Assembly (NCBI GenBank): GCA_028564675.1 | Contig: JAOVVO010000160.1 | Location: forward strand, 62,001 to 126,000 | From: Onchocerca lupi | Taxonomy: Eukaryota; Nematoda; Chromadorea; Rhabditida; Onchocercidae | DNA: 64,000 nt | Direction: 5' to 3' | Shown: positions 12,356 to 25,192 of the stretch, piece after piece | Layout of the letters: each line of letters starts with the position of its first letter | How positions within the stretch are numbered: position 1 is the stretch's first letter | Translations under genes and position numbers: made by a program | The notes under the pieces: generated by a model | The model's database searches: none | The model's input: only the letters and a program-made list of their open reading frames with translations | What the model was told of the DNA's origin: nothing

Positions 12356-14750
12356 GTGATTTCAGCTGTCAGAATCCGATCGCCTAGACGGTTTACTTTC
12401 TTCATCTGAATTATTGATGTTGAATATAAAAGCAGTTCGGAAATTTGATTTGATCCTAAAAAATTTGAATCCGCAATAAAAAGGTACGAAGTAAAATTTC
12501 TGATGAATGACTAACTTCGTGTATACCGTGGTAGATCGCTTCCACAAGTTCATCACGTTCCGTTTCTAAAAGGCGAAATTGTTGCAGAATCACTTTTTTT
12601 GCTTCTTCGGATTTTCTGAGTTTATCCTCAAGGCCATTAATAAGCAAGATGCTCTTCTGGAAGTAGAAAATATCTAGTAATATGATGACTGAAGTTTAAT
12701 CACATTACATTTAAATTAATACAAAAGAAAGTAAGTGCATTTGACAACAGCACTGTTACACATGTTTGCTTATCAGAAGATATCTAACAGTGTTATCAAA
12801 GTGGAACTATTACATGAAGGTTCTCGTTAGTATCACAACGTTTCGCCAGATCCTGTTTGAATACTCGATTTTCTTCATGAAGCATACGATTTTCTGCTTC
12901 CATCTTAACAATGCTTGCTTCTGCATTCCTCAGTTTTCTTTCACAATTGTCTAACTTATCATTCATGATTTTCCTTTCTTCCTGAAATGATTAGAATTTA
13001 AAATCCTCTTTAAAATTAGTATAAATAAAATGATTTAGCATTTTTAAAATGAAACTCCAGTTTTCAGTTGGATCTGCGCTGTAATTCTCACTTTTTAGAA
13101 TTATCAGTACAAAAGTAAAATATCACTTACCTCCATTTTTTTTACATGGTTTCTCAGTCGTTTTATTTCTAGCTCGTTTTGAGATTCAATACTTTTTAAT
13201 TGTATCATATAATTTTCCTTTAGTTTCTCCAAATGTCTACGTTGCGTCTGTTTTACTTTTCGTATCTTAAATTTGCAAATATAGGACTCACTTCAAGCTA
13301 CAGACTGTATCCGATCATTTTTAAAGACTTACGGTGGCATATTTTTCATTTTTCATATTTTTCCAAAACAATTTCATGTCTGCTTCAGCAATTTTCAGAA
13401 TTCCCAATTTTTGCATAACTAAATCCGCAATGCGATCAACTGATAACTGAGAATGTTGGCTATCCAGGAGATTTATGATACGTTCTTTTATTAGCGATGA
13501 TTTGGGATTCGAGCCATTAATCAGTATTATATTATCCAGTGAAGGAGTCTGCGTTGTTGCAACCTTACAGTTACGAGCATTTGTTATTATCATATGCAAC
13601 TTGTTATTTAATAACTGAAAAATGGAAAAAATTATAAATTTGTCCAGAAGAAAGATAATTCTAATCTTGTTGCGAGGAATTAAAGCAGTATTATTAAGCA
13701 TCGTTTAATCTTGCACTATGCTATTCAAACTCCAGATGTTGATAGTTCTCTCTTTTGCAATATCAAGTCAAAAATCAAATTCTTGTAATTATTTAACATA
13801 AACATTTACCAGTATAACAGATAACTTTCAAATGAATAATGATTTTTATAGATTTTTCTTAATTTTCCTTAGTAAGATGCATTGATAATTTTCCTTCTAC
13901 CAGTTATTGGAATTGAAAACGATAGTTTTATTTGGCTTAGCTGACAATAATCAAATTTCATTTCAAAGAATGTCAAATAATGCAATCTTAAATGAGAAAA
14001 TAAAAAAAGAAGTTCTGTTGCTACAGAACATTGATGAGAAAATAATTGAGTTATAGTTTTATTGCGACGAAAAGAAAGCCAAAAGTATTAAGGTTTCTAA
14101 AATCATTCCTACAAAGAAAGCGAAACTGGCTTGGTGATAAGGATAAGAGGACAAATCTGATCTGAAGACTTTTTATTTTTCAAAACTCTTCATAATTCCA
14201 ACTTTTACAACGAATCAATTGCAATGAGAGATTCTTGCCATATCAGGAATAAGGTTTTGTTAATAGCAGATACTGTTCGAAAAATAATATTTAAATATTA
14301 GTACTAACAACTTATCACCATTATTTAATCTTACCTGCTTTTCGTATCGATATAAATTTTTCGTGAAATCCGGAATCGTCATGTCACATTTATGAGTATT
14401 TTTGACTTCACTTTTCAAGTTCTGCCAGAATGGTTTCAAACTTTCATTTATGATCGCTTTTACCTCTGCTGAGGCTAAATCGCTATTTTTCTTGAATAAT
14501 GAAAATCTGATAAGTTTGTAAGATTTTTCAGTATATTTGGCATAGAAAACTTGGAAATAATTGAAATAACAAAGACATTGTTTTTATTGAAACAAAACTT
14601 TAAAAAAATCTTATTAAAATTCATTGATAATTGAAATTGTACATTTCCGTCCAGTGAGTTAAAAGAATGTACCGATATTTTCAGGCTTCTGCTACTATCT
14701 TGAGATGATGGTTTTGGATCAGTAGGAATCATTGCAAAATCTCCTGACAT
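12322..14750 (-). CDS. Coiled-coil protein, C-terminal half GAS8/DRC4-like, 7 exons, 354 aa
   Basis: Minus-strand exons 14750-14673, 14490-14335, 13614-13333, 13247-13131, 12981-12814, 12656-12527 and 12455-12322 join in phase to 354 codons plus stop. The first 170 residues are not recognised ([15 protein letters not shown], then [16 protein letters not shown]). From about residue 173 to 310 it is a continuous coiled coil: [45 protein letters not shown], then [13 protein letters not shown]. That last part matches, in spacing and key residues, my recollection of the GAS domain of GAS8/DRC4 (...QRFxKLExERDEL...). DRC4 is a dynein regulatory complex subunit of motile cilia, which nematodes lack, so the relation is tentative. 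Exon 6 has two possible donors, at 12526 (phase 1, used here) and 12517 (read-through to GIHE). The latter would change the C terminus. Confidence 0.75.
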
Positions 14751-14989
14751 CAGCTCCTAATCAAATCATTACCAAACATGCTATAAAAAATGGAATAACA
14801 ATAAAGATAGAATATATTTTACTACTTTGGCAACATAAAAAATGTGATAAGCAGCAAGAACGAGAATCTAAAAGTTATAATCGATTTACTTAATTTCGAA
14901 ATCTTTATTTTCAAATTTTATATGAAACTCTAAAATTCTTAAATAAACCTACGAGAAATGAATCCAGGATTTAAGCATTTCCCATCACT

Positions 14990-16335
14990 ATGGTAACAAA
15001 GTCAGTTCAATATAATCATTCTGCTCCTTCATTTGGTAGTTTAAAAACATTCGTGGAATACGAAACGCGATTCACAGATGCCAGTCAAAAAAAGAGAGCC
15101 AATGTCGACATATTTAACATTTTAAAACTGCATATAAACACATTGTATATAACTGCGATTGAACTGTTCGGTCGATGATTAAAATGATATTACTTGCTCA
15201 GGTTTTTACAGTTGCATAAATATAAAAGCAGATTGTGGGACGTTTCATCATATATTTAATTCGGACTGTAAATAAGTATGAAGAAGGATAAGTTTTTCAA
15301 TGATTAATCACGGAGAAAAATCTATGATTTCCAAAAAATTTGCTCTTAATTGAATAGAAATACAGGCAGAGTTCAGGTAGGCGAAACTGCAAGTACGACA
15401 GCTCCCGAAAGATCAACACCATCACAAACTCAAGTTCTCACAACAGGAGAACGAAAAAGCGGATCGGTGAACTTTCACATGTATTAAAGATATTTTGATC
15501 GGAAATAGTTGTCTCATAGTTCTCTTGATCGTCTAAATCTTAAAATCAATCAACAAACCCTTTAAACTTGAACCGAATTCGCGATTCTACTGAAAAATAA
15601 TGAAAAATACGCAATATCAAGTCCTTTAGGACTGAACACACCTGAACAAAGCTTATACACTTGAAAATAATTATGTCTTTCATAAACTTTGGATTTTCCA
15701 GACTAAGCGGTCACGAACTAGGTCGACAGGTTCTAAACGGCGCAAGAAGAAAAAGAAGAGAGAAACACCACCAGAAGGATTCGACCAATGGCCGGAAGAT
15801 GATCAGAAATATTATCAAGTATTTAAATATTTATCCAAAAAAATTTGGAACTTTTATCAATAAAAAAGTAAAATTAACTCGAAAAACTTGATTCATATAA
15901 TGTTTGAAGGAAATTTCGGCTCTTTTGCGTGATTCTAAGGCAACGAGAAGACAATGTAGTTTTACGAGAGAAAAAATTGGAATGTGGAAATCTTTAAAAG
16001 TGAAAATATTTTTTACTTATTACAACTTCTTAAACTGGAACTATATTCCACTCTCCATCTGAATGTCCTAGAATTAACACATTTATGCAGATCCTTGGTC
16101 CTTACTGTTAAAAATGATGCCATTCTCGAAACTTCGTAATTCTAAAACCATTTAAGACATTCTTTTTTATCTTTTCGCAATAAGAAAGAATATTCAAAAT
16201 AAAAAAAAAAAAAAATGATTTCAGCTTCGGTGGGCTTATCACCCAACACACAACACTGAAATAGGTGCCTATAAGAAAGCACTGAAGGAAGTGGTACCAC
16301 TGGGAAAAACTGAAAACCTTGATATTGATTTCTAA
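14990..16335 (+). CDS. Unrecognised lysine-rich, probably nuclear protein, 5 exons, 154 aa
   Basis: Exons 14990-15035, 15366-15466, 15702-15818, 15910-15999 and 16225-16335 join in phase to 154 codons plus stop. It starts MVTKSVQYNHSAPSFG and passes through a Ser/Thr-rich stretch (TASTTAPERSTPSQTQ). A strongly basic run follows, with KRSRTRSTGSKRRKKKKK, which looks like a nuclear localisation signal. Then come PPEGFDQWPEDDQKYYQ and a C-terminal LRWAYHPTHNTEIGAYKKA. No known domain is recognised. Exon 1 is the weakest part: its frame also stays open past the chosen GTAGTT donor, so exon 1 could be longer. Exon 5 lies opposite an open frame on the other strand; the + reading is preferred because it joins in phase. 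Confidence 0.6.
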
Positions 16336-17071
16336 TTTTTAAATAAAAAATAATCACTCATTTTGAATACTTAAAACTCCAAATATTCAGAAATTGTAGT
16401 GTACAATCACTGAAATAAAACGGCTGAATCAAGAAACGCTAATAACGCTAATAAGATGGTTTGAAAAGAATTATCTTGATAGTCAAATTAGAAAATTACG
16501 AAAAAAATATTATCAATCACAATTTTATCTGTAATATCAAAAATTGGCCATATTGCTATAGTCGACTATGTGAAGGATGATTATTCTATTTAAAAATGTG
16601 TTAAACCGTAGATTTTTTTCTTGTTCATACCTGATCATCCAATGACAAACTCATGTTTTTCGGAATTTTTTATGAAATGAAATACATAAAAATACAATCA
16701 GTAATCGGTAAAATGTTGATAATTTCACAACAGTCACAAATAAGCCTTAAAAATCCACGAAGTTTGAACTAACTAATTGAATTATCTCGATGACTATTCA
16801 ATGACTGTTTGGATGACGCAAAAAATCAATTAGAAATAAACTGAGTCAGGAGGTGGCATTTTTTGGAAGTAAAACATGACAAACTTGGATAAATTTCGAA
16901 TTTTCCATTACAAACAAATATAAAATTAAGAAAGTACATCTTGTTTAAAAAGATTACACCATTTCGAAAGCAAAATATGGAAAAGATAATACAAGAAGAT
17001 TGAAAATTTCTAACTCATATTTGAAAAACTAAAAATATTCATAAATAAAAACGAAAAACCATAAGGAAAGA
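16336..17071. other. Intergenic, convergent 3' ends
   Basis: This stretch lies between the stop at 16335 (+) and the TAPT1 stop at 17072 (-). It is AT-rich and shows no coding frame or structured repeat. Confidence 0.5.
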
Positions 17072-17612
17072 TCAAGACTGTATGCCTTCCACAGGTTCTG
17101 TTGCATTATCAAGCATTGTGTATGCTTGCACATCAGAAAGACTATCACATTCGGTGGTTCTGGTGCGCTTTCTCGGAGTATTCTTCGACTGATCTGTAGC
17201 TTCTGATATATCTTCCTTTTCGTCCTTTTCACCATTAGCAGTATGAGGCGGTAGCGAATTGTCTCTTCGAGATCTATAAAAAGAAAAGCACTAAGTTCAG
17301 GAACTAATTAGAGAAATTAATTAAAATGACTTCAGTTTGTTCTCTGTAAAATAAATATTATAAATCAACCTATTTTCCAGCATTCAAGCAATTCTCCAAT
17401 TCTTATAAAATAAAATTGGCTTTGAGGTCGAGTTAACAAGTCAAATTTGAAGTTAATGTCATTTTGGAAATATCTTGCAAATTGAAAAGATGGAAATGAT
17501 AAAAGAGGAACAAGATTAATATAATATAGAAAATAAAATATAATACTCCTTTATATGGATGTTCATTAGAACGCTTCCATTAACTAACAAAGGCTAATTT
17601 TTATAGCTGATG

Positions 17613-17646
<34 letters not shown>

Positions 17647-20600
17647 TGTAGTGATGGCACTATTTCTAGAGCGAAAAATCTCATTTACCATCTCGAAATA
17701 AAGGTTTACTGCTCTCATTTTGCCCACTATTATAAAGATGGGATGAAAGCATTTTTGATCGGCTTCACAAATTCATTGTCACAGGAAAAAATAAAGAATT
17801 AAAATGAAAGGCAAAAGACGAAATCGTTAAAAATATTCGTTCTTGTATGAAGTATTCCACAATAAGAAAAGTCGCAAAAAGCTTTAAAAAAAAAAACTTT
17901 GGAAGTTAGAGAAAGAAATAGAGATAAAAGACGTATCTTGAACAAACTACTAATACGAAAAGGAATTTTATCTTAAACCGCTTATAATAAGAGAACAACC
18001 CTAAAGGATCCCTACAAAAAAAAAAAAAAAAAAAAAAAAGAAACAGTGATTTGAGATTATGGTCAATTCAGTAGTAATCCCATATCTCCTATCAAAATTC
18101 GGAAAAGTGAAATTTTTATAGTTTTAGACAGCAAGAAGCACATAGATTGAATATGGGGTGGAGGCGAAGAAAAGGGAGTGAAGAAAATAGAAAATAGTTC
18201 GATCCGTTCCATTCATGAGTATCAGTTAGAAACGGTAGGGTCCTGATAATTACGGAGCTACTCTTTGCATCATTAATTTGCGAATTCAATTTCATGTAAC
18301 AAATTCAATGAAAAGGGATGCTTAAAAAATACGCAAATTATTAAATTTTCCATAGTAATCTTCTAGTTTGAAGAGACTCAATTACTTGAAAATAGCCAAC
18401 GACTTTGTCCTTCGTGGCTCCGGAGTAGGTGTAGTTTCCAAACTACAGTTTAATTCATCCCAGTGGGACATTAAATCTGATACAGTGAAACCTTTGTTTG
18501 CAGCTGTTTGATGAAGAACATCTGGAAAAACACACATGGCTATCTAAAAATGCAATAAATAGAAGAAAATCAAAGAAATTCGTAAGAAAAAGTTATGATT
18601 TGAAAAATTGTTCCTGAATTCCACATTTCTGTTAAAATATATTTTACATGAAAAATTTCTCTTCTAAAAAGGCCCAAATGAAATTAAGAAATGACAAAAA
18701 AATCTGCAGTTACAGGTTTAAAAATTCAAAATAATGCAATCACCACTAAAATCAATTAAACACTCACCACTAAAATCAATTAAACTTATTCGTGGCGAAT
18801 TCGGAGCGCTTTTACTTTTCATCATCAACATTCTTTTTCGGAAAATTTCACACTCTGTTTTTTCCTGAAGATCACGATAACGTTTCACATGTCCACATGC
18901 TTTTCCAAGCACAATCATACCATTTACTATTTTTAATGATAATAACAACATCCATGTGATACCTGGAATTGCTCTAAACTCCATTAGAATATATAATCAA
19001 CGAATAAAATCGCATGATTAGAAAAAATTAAGGAGATGAGCATTGAAAACTGCTAAAATCTAAGTTTTAAAAAACAATAAATTTAGAGGTACTGTTAATT
19101 TAAGAATAGTAAATTACTTGAGAAAGGGATTCCAACAACGAACCCATGCACTAAAAGTTAAATATCGTGCCAAAAATAATGGGGGATCTAATAAACATGA
19201 TAATAAAATTTCTGCTTTCATTAAGCTGAAATCCAAAACATCAATGAAACTAAGACAAAACGGATGTGTATTAAAGCTTATAATCACAGGTAACTCACAA
19301 AAAACAAGCTGGACAGATGTAATGTTGAAATCAAATGTTTGAGTAACAACGCGTATCAGCATAATTGTTAATGGAATAGGTGCAAAACCCATTCGTCTTG
19401 ATACCTGATCTGAATAATCTGAAAAGGCCTTCTCGTCTCGACTTCGTACAACATCGAAAGCAATTGTTATTGTAAAATCTGAAAATCACATCATCAATGT
19501 ATTTTTTACCACTTAAAACCTTACATTTAAACCCGAATTAATTTAATCCACTACTAACTTTTTCACTTCATATTTCGATTATTATGAATGCAGACGTGAG
19601 ATGATCACTATCACCAAGTAACCGAGATATGGAGTGATGAATTTTGGTTAATTTCGAAATTTACATTAATCAATACCTTGATATACCTCCGCCGGTATTT
19701 CGTTGAATTTAGTGATAAAAGCGTGCTTCAACCAATCAACAATTATTTCAGCAATTATCACTAAGGCCTGAAAGCTAAAATACATATCTCCCAAAAGTAA
19801 CAAGATGCCTTCATTCATTGCATAATACAATATAAAAATAACATTTCAAAATTAAAAGAAAAATAGATGTACATAGGTCTCAAAGTGATGATAAATATAA
19901 TAAAAATAAAAGCGAACAAACAAGATCTGGCAACATTTCCACGAAATGCTCGAATTTCCAATTCACTGCCATCATATTTCGCACAACGACAACAGTTAAT
20001 AAAGTAAAAATATGAAAACGTTCACGGACATCACTGGAAACTTAATTTTTTTAAAGTTCTAAAATTAGAAGTGTTGATAAAAATACATTTTGCTAATATT
20101 TAGTAGATAAATTCGGCTTTTGACTTTAATACCTATCCTATCAAATCTAATTTATTTTGACCACCTGATATTTTACATAGCTTTATTTAAAAATATAATA
20201 CTTTTAACCAATCAGCAGAAATAAACCATAAAGGAAAAATATAACAAAATACAAAATCTGAGAACAAAATAACACCTGCAAGACATCTGAAAAAGGTTTG
20301 CTTTGGCGAATTTTTTGAAAACTGATCCTTTTAGTTCAACAAAATTATTGGACATCATTATAGCGAGCAATGCCTGCGTATGTGAATTAAAAGCAACATT
20401 CAAAGTTGTAGCCTGAAAATTCTGATAAATACTACTGATATGATGAATGGATGTATGGTTATACCATTAAAGAGGGCTTGAAATAATCTTGCACAATTGT
20501 CTACCTCATGGTTTGCTCATTTATTAATTTAATAACACAAAGATTTAAAACGACTCAATATACCTGTAATAATACGAGTATTGTATGCAACCAAGTATAA

Positions 20601-22134
20601 ATGATTGCAATAAATAGATGCACGAACATCCATACAAAATTTGATGATGAATGTGTACTTGACCAAAATAGAGCATCAAAAATATCCTATAACTCATAAT
20701 TTTGAATGAATTTGAAAGTGTTTAACACTGGCGATGAACTGCAAAATAACAAGCAAAAGATGAAGTAAAAAACAGACCTGACCAAAACTGCTAAACAACT
20801 TGTCCGCTACTTCAAGCATATTGTAAAAAATATAGAGCTTAATTATACCCTGTCCTCGGACCTGAAATTACGTCTTGGAGGATCCACTGACAATATTTTT
20901 TGCAATGTCAGATTAACTCATCAAATTCAAAATCGAAAAGAGAAAAACTATCAACTTCGTAATACAAAAGAATAAATCAGTAAATGCATCTAATCAGGGA
21001 GATACTACCATAAACTATTCTTTATTTCACTTAAGCAGCTCTTACGATTCAGGAAGAGCTGAAAAACACTGCACAATATAAGATTTTAAAAAATATAAAA
21101 ACAAAACTTCTGAACAATTAAGAATCATTTCATTCAGAAATTTTTGAAAGACGCTTGGAAATATAACCTGGTGGTACATTACTGACGTGTCAATCAAAGT
21201 CATGAGACATGAACAAACTATCACAATGAAAATCTTCAAAAAATCACAGGTATTGGATGCGGTCCATTTTCTTGAACATAATAATGAACCGACAACAGAT
21301 GTCTGCAACTGACGATATTCAATTTCAAATTTAATCTTTTATTTCATATATTCTGGAAATCATGTCTTTAATCCCAGTCCATTTTACAACAAATTAAAAC
21401 ATTATTTCAATCTACAAATTTTGCAAGCTGTATGTAGTATTGCTCGAATTTGATCTAATATTTAAATCTGACTGCTATTAAATCGCACATGATGAACTCA
21501 ACGTGTAAAGGAAGATGATACTGAGCTTTAGAAATAATTCAAAAAAAGTCCTACCAATAAACGAACTGGTAGAAATGTAGATAAATGGCAAAAAGCTTCC
21601 AAACATTGCAATGTACCATAAAACAAAAATTTCTCCAATTCAATTGGTATCCTCAAAAATGCGCTTATTTTCTTTTGTTTTTCTGCATAACGTAATTCGT
21701 CATTATCAAGCGAATATCCCCTACAAAAGATCGACGTCAAATTTTGATTATACCAACTTATGATAATGCCATAATTTGGTTATCAGGTTTTATACTAAAA
21801 ACTTAAACTCTCAATTTATTACATTCTGGAATTATTTCCGTCCTATCTACATTTCAAAATAAATAACTTCAGATACGGAGAATGAAATTAACCTCGTAAG
21901 TTCACCCTTTATATAGTCCCATAAATTCGGCACGTACAAACATTCCCTATCATCTTGTTCTTCCCATCGACATGGTGATATATCCGAACTTTCTTTTCGC
22001 ACCTCTTCTCTAAATTGATCAATAACCTCTGATTCTTCTAATTCACTGCTCTCATCATCGATATCATCGATACCAACATTTGCCTTCACTTTTCGAAAGC
22101 GAACTCCTTCATCGTTACGAAAACTCATTTTCAT
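17072..22134 (-). CDS. tapt-1: TAPT1 homologue (transmembrane anterior posterior transformation 1), 12 exons, 600 aa
   Basis: Minus-strand exons 22134-21893, 21720-21555, 21302-21168, 20861-20778, 20686-20564, 20412-20276, 20033-19922, 19767-19677, 19478-19299, 18962-18768, 18521-18386 and 17273-17072 join in phase to 600 codons plus stop; human TAPT1 has about 567. TAPT1 family proteins are multi-pass membrane proteins of the ER and ciliary base, linked in vertebrates to axial patterning and cilium formation. Family hallmarks: LRIPIELEKFLFYGTLQCLE, IIKLYIFYNMLEVADKLFSS, TTLNVAFNSH then MMSNNFVELKGSVFKKF, LKHAFITKFNEIPAEVYQ, RRMGFAPIPLTIMLIRV and MIVLGKACGHV. The N terminus is acidic (DDIDDESSELEESE). 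The C terminus is hydrophilic and poorly conserved, rich in Ser/Thr/Lys, as in the family. Exon 10 ends at duplicated donors (separate entry). Start 22134 gives MKMSFRND; the internal Met two codons on is also possible. Confidence 0.95.
18741..18788. repeat. 24-bp tandem duplication carrying a splice donor (TAPT1 exon 10)
   Basis: On the minus strand TTTAATTGATTTTAGTGGTG occurs twice in a row with a 24-base period. The first copy gives a donor at 18767 (GTGAGT) and the second at 18743 (GTGATT). Because 24 is a multiple of three, both donors keep the same phase. Use of the second would add eight residues that repeat the motif LIDFSG. Confidence 0.85.
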
Positions 22135-24571
22135 GTCTGTGTAGATAATGTAACATAACTGCAATAATGAGAATTTAACCTATCAATATTCCAACTACTG
22201 ATTGACTATATTTTGATAATAAAAATATAAACTGAAAATTAAGCAATTATCCTAAAAAAAAAAAGAAGACGAATCTCGTTAGATCTTCATCTTTCTCATA
22301 TGCCATTTGAGATTTAATTGATAAACGTAGTAAATAAATAAATGAGTAGCAAAAGGGCGAAAATCGTACGGGAATTGAAATACAAAACTGAAAATATAAT
22401 CAGTGAATACTTAGCAACCATAATAGCCAATACTATTCTATATACGGAACTTAACAACAGCAGAGATACTAAAGATTTGCTGAAACTTTTCTGAAAAATA
22501 TAACTGAAAAAAAAAAGGAAAAAAAAAAGATAAAAAACTAACATACAGCCCAAAGAACTCATTCACGACGGTTATCAATTAGGGGGAATTAAATTAAAAT
22601 CAAAATAAAGGAATAGTTTTGTGTGGTCATAATAGATGACCCAATTAATCAAAGACCGAAATCATTATCGTTGACATTTTATCACCTACCTTCGAGACAG
22701 GAATTTCTCCCACTAATTACAAATTATCCCACACCCGGCAACTAATTGTACATATTTTGATTGTATGCAACTCGAACACAAACCGAGTGCTCCTCACTTT
22801 GACTATAAAGCGGTCAATTAGCTTTGTCTTTCTTGCATCTGTGATTTTTATCTGGAACTTGTCAGCTAGAATTATTCAAAATCACTTTTTTGTCGGACCT
22901 GTCGCCTAGGATTGCCCAAAGTCACCATTTTGTGCTACTTGTCACCTAGAATTAACAGAAACCACTTCTTTATGGAACCTCTCATCTAGAATTATCCAAA
23001 ATCACTTTTCTGTGGAATTTGTCACCTAGAATTACCAGAATGTCGTCATATATTTCCGGACACCATGTTAGGCACCACCGGATAGGGGATTCGGTAAGTG
23101 AGGGATTGTGAAATGGCCAGTAACGCAAATTGCGGATTCATTTCGGATGCATCTATTCAAGATGTGTGCAAGGACGAAATGATGCATCGCTTTTCTTTTT
23201 CAGGAACGCCATAAAATCCAACCTTTAACAGTTTTGTCGGCATGCTTTAAGCAATCGATTCGAAGTTCGGAATTTTTTTCTTCCACGAGGAATTATAACT
23301 TCGGATGTTTAATAAGTTTTTTTGAAAAAAAAGAAAAAGCATTATTTCTTTCGGAAGGCCTGAAATTGTAATAAACAACTTTTCCAGCAGTAATATTGCT
23401 CTAGATCAAGCGTACATTCACATAAAAAAGTGACTGAACAAGTATCCAAAGCTCAAAGGAACAAAAAAAAAAAAAAAAAGAATGAGAATTAAAACTTACG
23501 AAGGTTTTTAAAAAAAATAGAAAAGTTGGAATTGATTGTCTTGATGAGTATAACATGTACGAGTGAATTTTAAGATTTCTTATTCCAAACTTTAAGAGTA
23601 ATATTATAGTTATACTAAAGAAAACAAAATTGAACTTTCATCAAAATACGATGCAAAGTCGTAGTCATAATTTTTGGGGCTTTACCTATTTATATTTATA
23701 GATGCTTAACAGAATCGAAGTACTTTAGGTTGATATCGCCACCTAAAGATGTAATTCGAATAACAAATTTCTGATTTTCGACCAGATTACATATGTTTCT
23801 TCCCTCGTCTTTTGGCTAGCATATTGGAAAATTTCAATCTTCTATTTTTATTTCAGAACAGTAATTTTCAGTTTTCTTCCAATTCCGACTTTTCGGTTCT
23901 ATAATTTTTCGAAATTTAGAAATTTTCAAAGTACTTTTAATATTTTCATTAATTCCAGTGACTTAATTTTGCAAGCCAGTCAGATAAAAGACAAATTTCA
24001 CGAAGCCACGAATTCTTTGATTTGGCAGTTTGGTAACTTACGAATGAAGAATAATGTAATAATAATGCAGTTGCCAGCAATTATAACCAGTTCTTGCACT
24101 CAGATTTATTGTGTCAATATCTTTTGATCCGAAAGGTACTCTAAATATTGTTGTTTACAAGTTATTCATAAATAGTAATGTTCAAGAATACAATGAAAAA
24201 AATACTTTGGAAGAACTTGGAGTAAGCCAAAAGATTTCGACGCGAATCAAAAGAAGCAAATAAGGAAAATAATATAAAAAATTCATAAAATTGGCAATTT
24301 ATATATTCATGTCATCGGTGAAGTACTCTACACATAGTATCTGTTTGGTATTAATTAGCCGTCGTAAAGTAACATGATATCGATCCCGGATTATTTCCAA
24401 TTTAAACATTTGCTCATCAACTGTCGGGAATTAAGTCTAAGATTACTATTCTTATGATAATGTCATAAAGAACAAAGTTACAGTGATCGAACTGAACCGA
24501 ATTGCAAGTATTTATAATTTGCATGAAGCAAGTTGCGAAAGACAATTAATTGCAAGAGATTTTATTATTAA
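22135..24571. other. Gene-poor stretch upstream of TAPT1
   Basis: No convincing exon was found. The frame at 22314-22562 (-) is low-complexity (Phe/Leu from T runs). The only clear structure is the 40-bp minisatellite at 22853-23047. Poly-A tracts occur near 23465. Confidence 0.5.
22853..23047. repeat. Minisatellite, 40-bp unit, 4.9 copies
   Basis: Five units start at 22853, 22893, 22933, 22973 and 23013, each exactly 40 bases after the last. The core is roughly TGGAACTTGTCACCTAGAAT followed by TAYCCAAAATCACTTTTTTG. Copies differ by several substitutions but keep the register with no gaps. It lies about 0.7 kb upstream of the TAPT1 start. Confidence 0.92.
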
Positions 24572-24990
24572 CATATCATCTCAACAATCCTCAGTTCTCA
24601 ATTTTCTCAATTCTCTACAGCGGAGGAAATCGTTTTTGAGAAAAATAATAAGTATCAAGAAAATATTCCCCATTTCTGGGATAATTACTACCATGATTTG
24701 TGCAATCACATCCGATTTCTTGCTTCACGAATTTCGCAGATATATAAATGCAAATCCAATCTTGATTTTGGCTGCTAATGCATGTCTCTTACTTGATACC
24801 AGGCTTACAATTTTAAATATATTGATGTTAGCTTGGCTTGGTCAGATTTTAATCAACAATCTACCATCGAAGAATTAAACTGTCGCAAGAGGAATACAGG
24901 TCGGAGAAATGCGCAGGCTACTATGATCCATTTTTTCGCAATGATAAACTGTCACTTGCAAAAGGATTAACAAAGAAATGTTTGAAATAA
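24572..24990 (+). pseudogene. Coding-like block broken across frames (doubtful)
   Basis: Three short frames in succession look protein-like but do not join. At 24572-24778 a 68-codon frame contains FSTAEEIVFEKNNKYQEN, HFWDNYYHDLCNHIRF and ISQIYKCKSNLDFGC. Near 24800-24890 another frame reads AYNFKYIDVSLAWSDF. From about 24850 to a stop at 24988-24990 a third reads EEYRSEKCAGYYDPFFRND. I found no GT/AG sites that would unite them, and there is no good start codon. A decayed gene is possible, as is chance. A fourth frame (24483-24878) also stays open but starts at GTG. Confidence 0.25.
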
Positions 24991-25192
24991 TTAATTACAA
25001 TCGATCGTACTGCATTCAGAACGACAAACTGCTGTAAGAGTTTTCAGATAAGATTTGCTCGTTTTATGGAAAATTTTGTAACAGCAGGACTTCCATAAAG
25101 TCTTGAATTCGCCGATATAATCGAGAAGCTGTTCACATTCAACGAGCTTGCATTGAGATCTCTTGCTAAGATCAATCTTCTTGATTTTTATC
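24991..25192 (-). CDS. Cysteine-rich candidate exon, unrecognised
   Basis: A minus-strand frame preceded by TTTTCAAG (possible acceptor at 25193) runs to a TAA at 24991-24993. It reads SQCKLVECEQLLDYIGEF, WKSCCYKIFHKTSKSYL and VCRSECSTIDCN, with eight cysteines in about 65 codons, suggesting a secreted disulfide-rich protein. An upstream frame (25205-25456) also contains paired cysteines (HCCEGYF, DEPCCYEQF) but lacks an ATG, and no clean splice joins the two. Family not recognised. The stop codon abuts the + strand stop at 24988-24990. Confidence 0.35.

Noticed and set aside
22314..22562. Phe/Leu-rich frame on the minus strand
   Set aside because: It derives from A-rich runs, with no conservation signal or splice context.
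24483..24878. 131-codon open frame on the + strand
   Set aside because: It starts at GTG with no early ATG, and parts of the same DNA look more coding in other frames. The composition is Ile/Leu-rich, as expected of AT-rich non-coding DNA.
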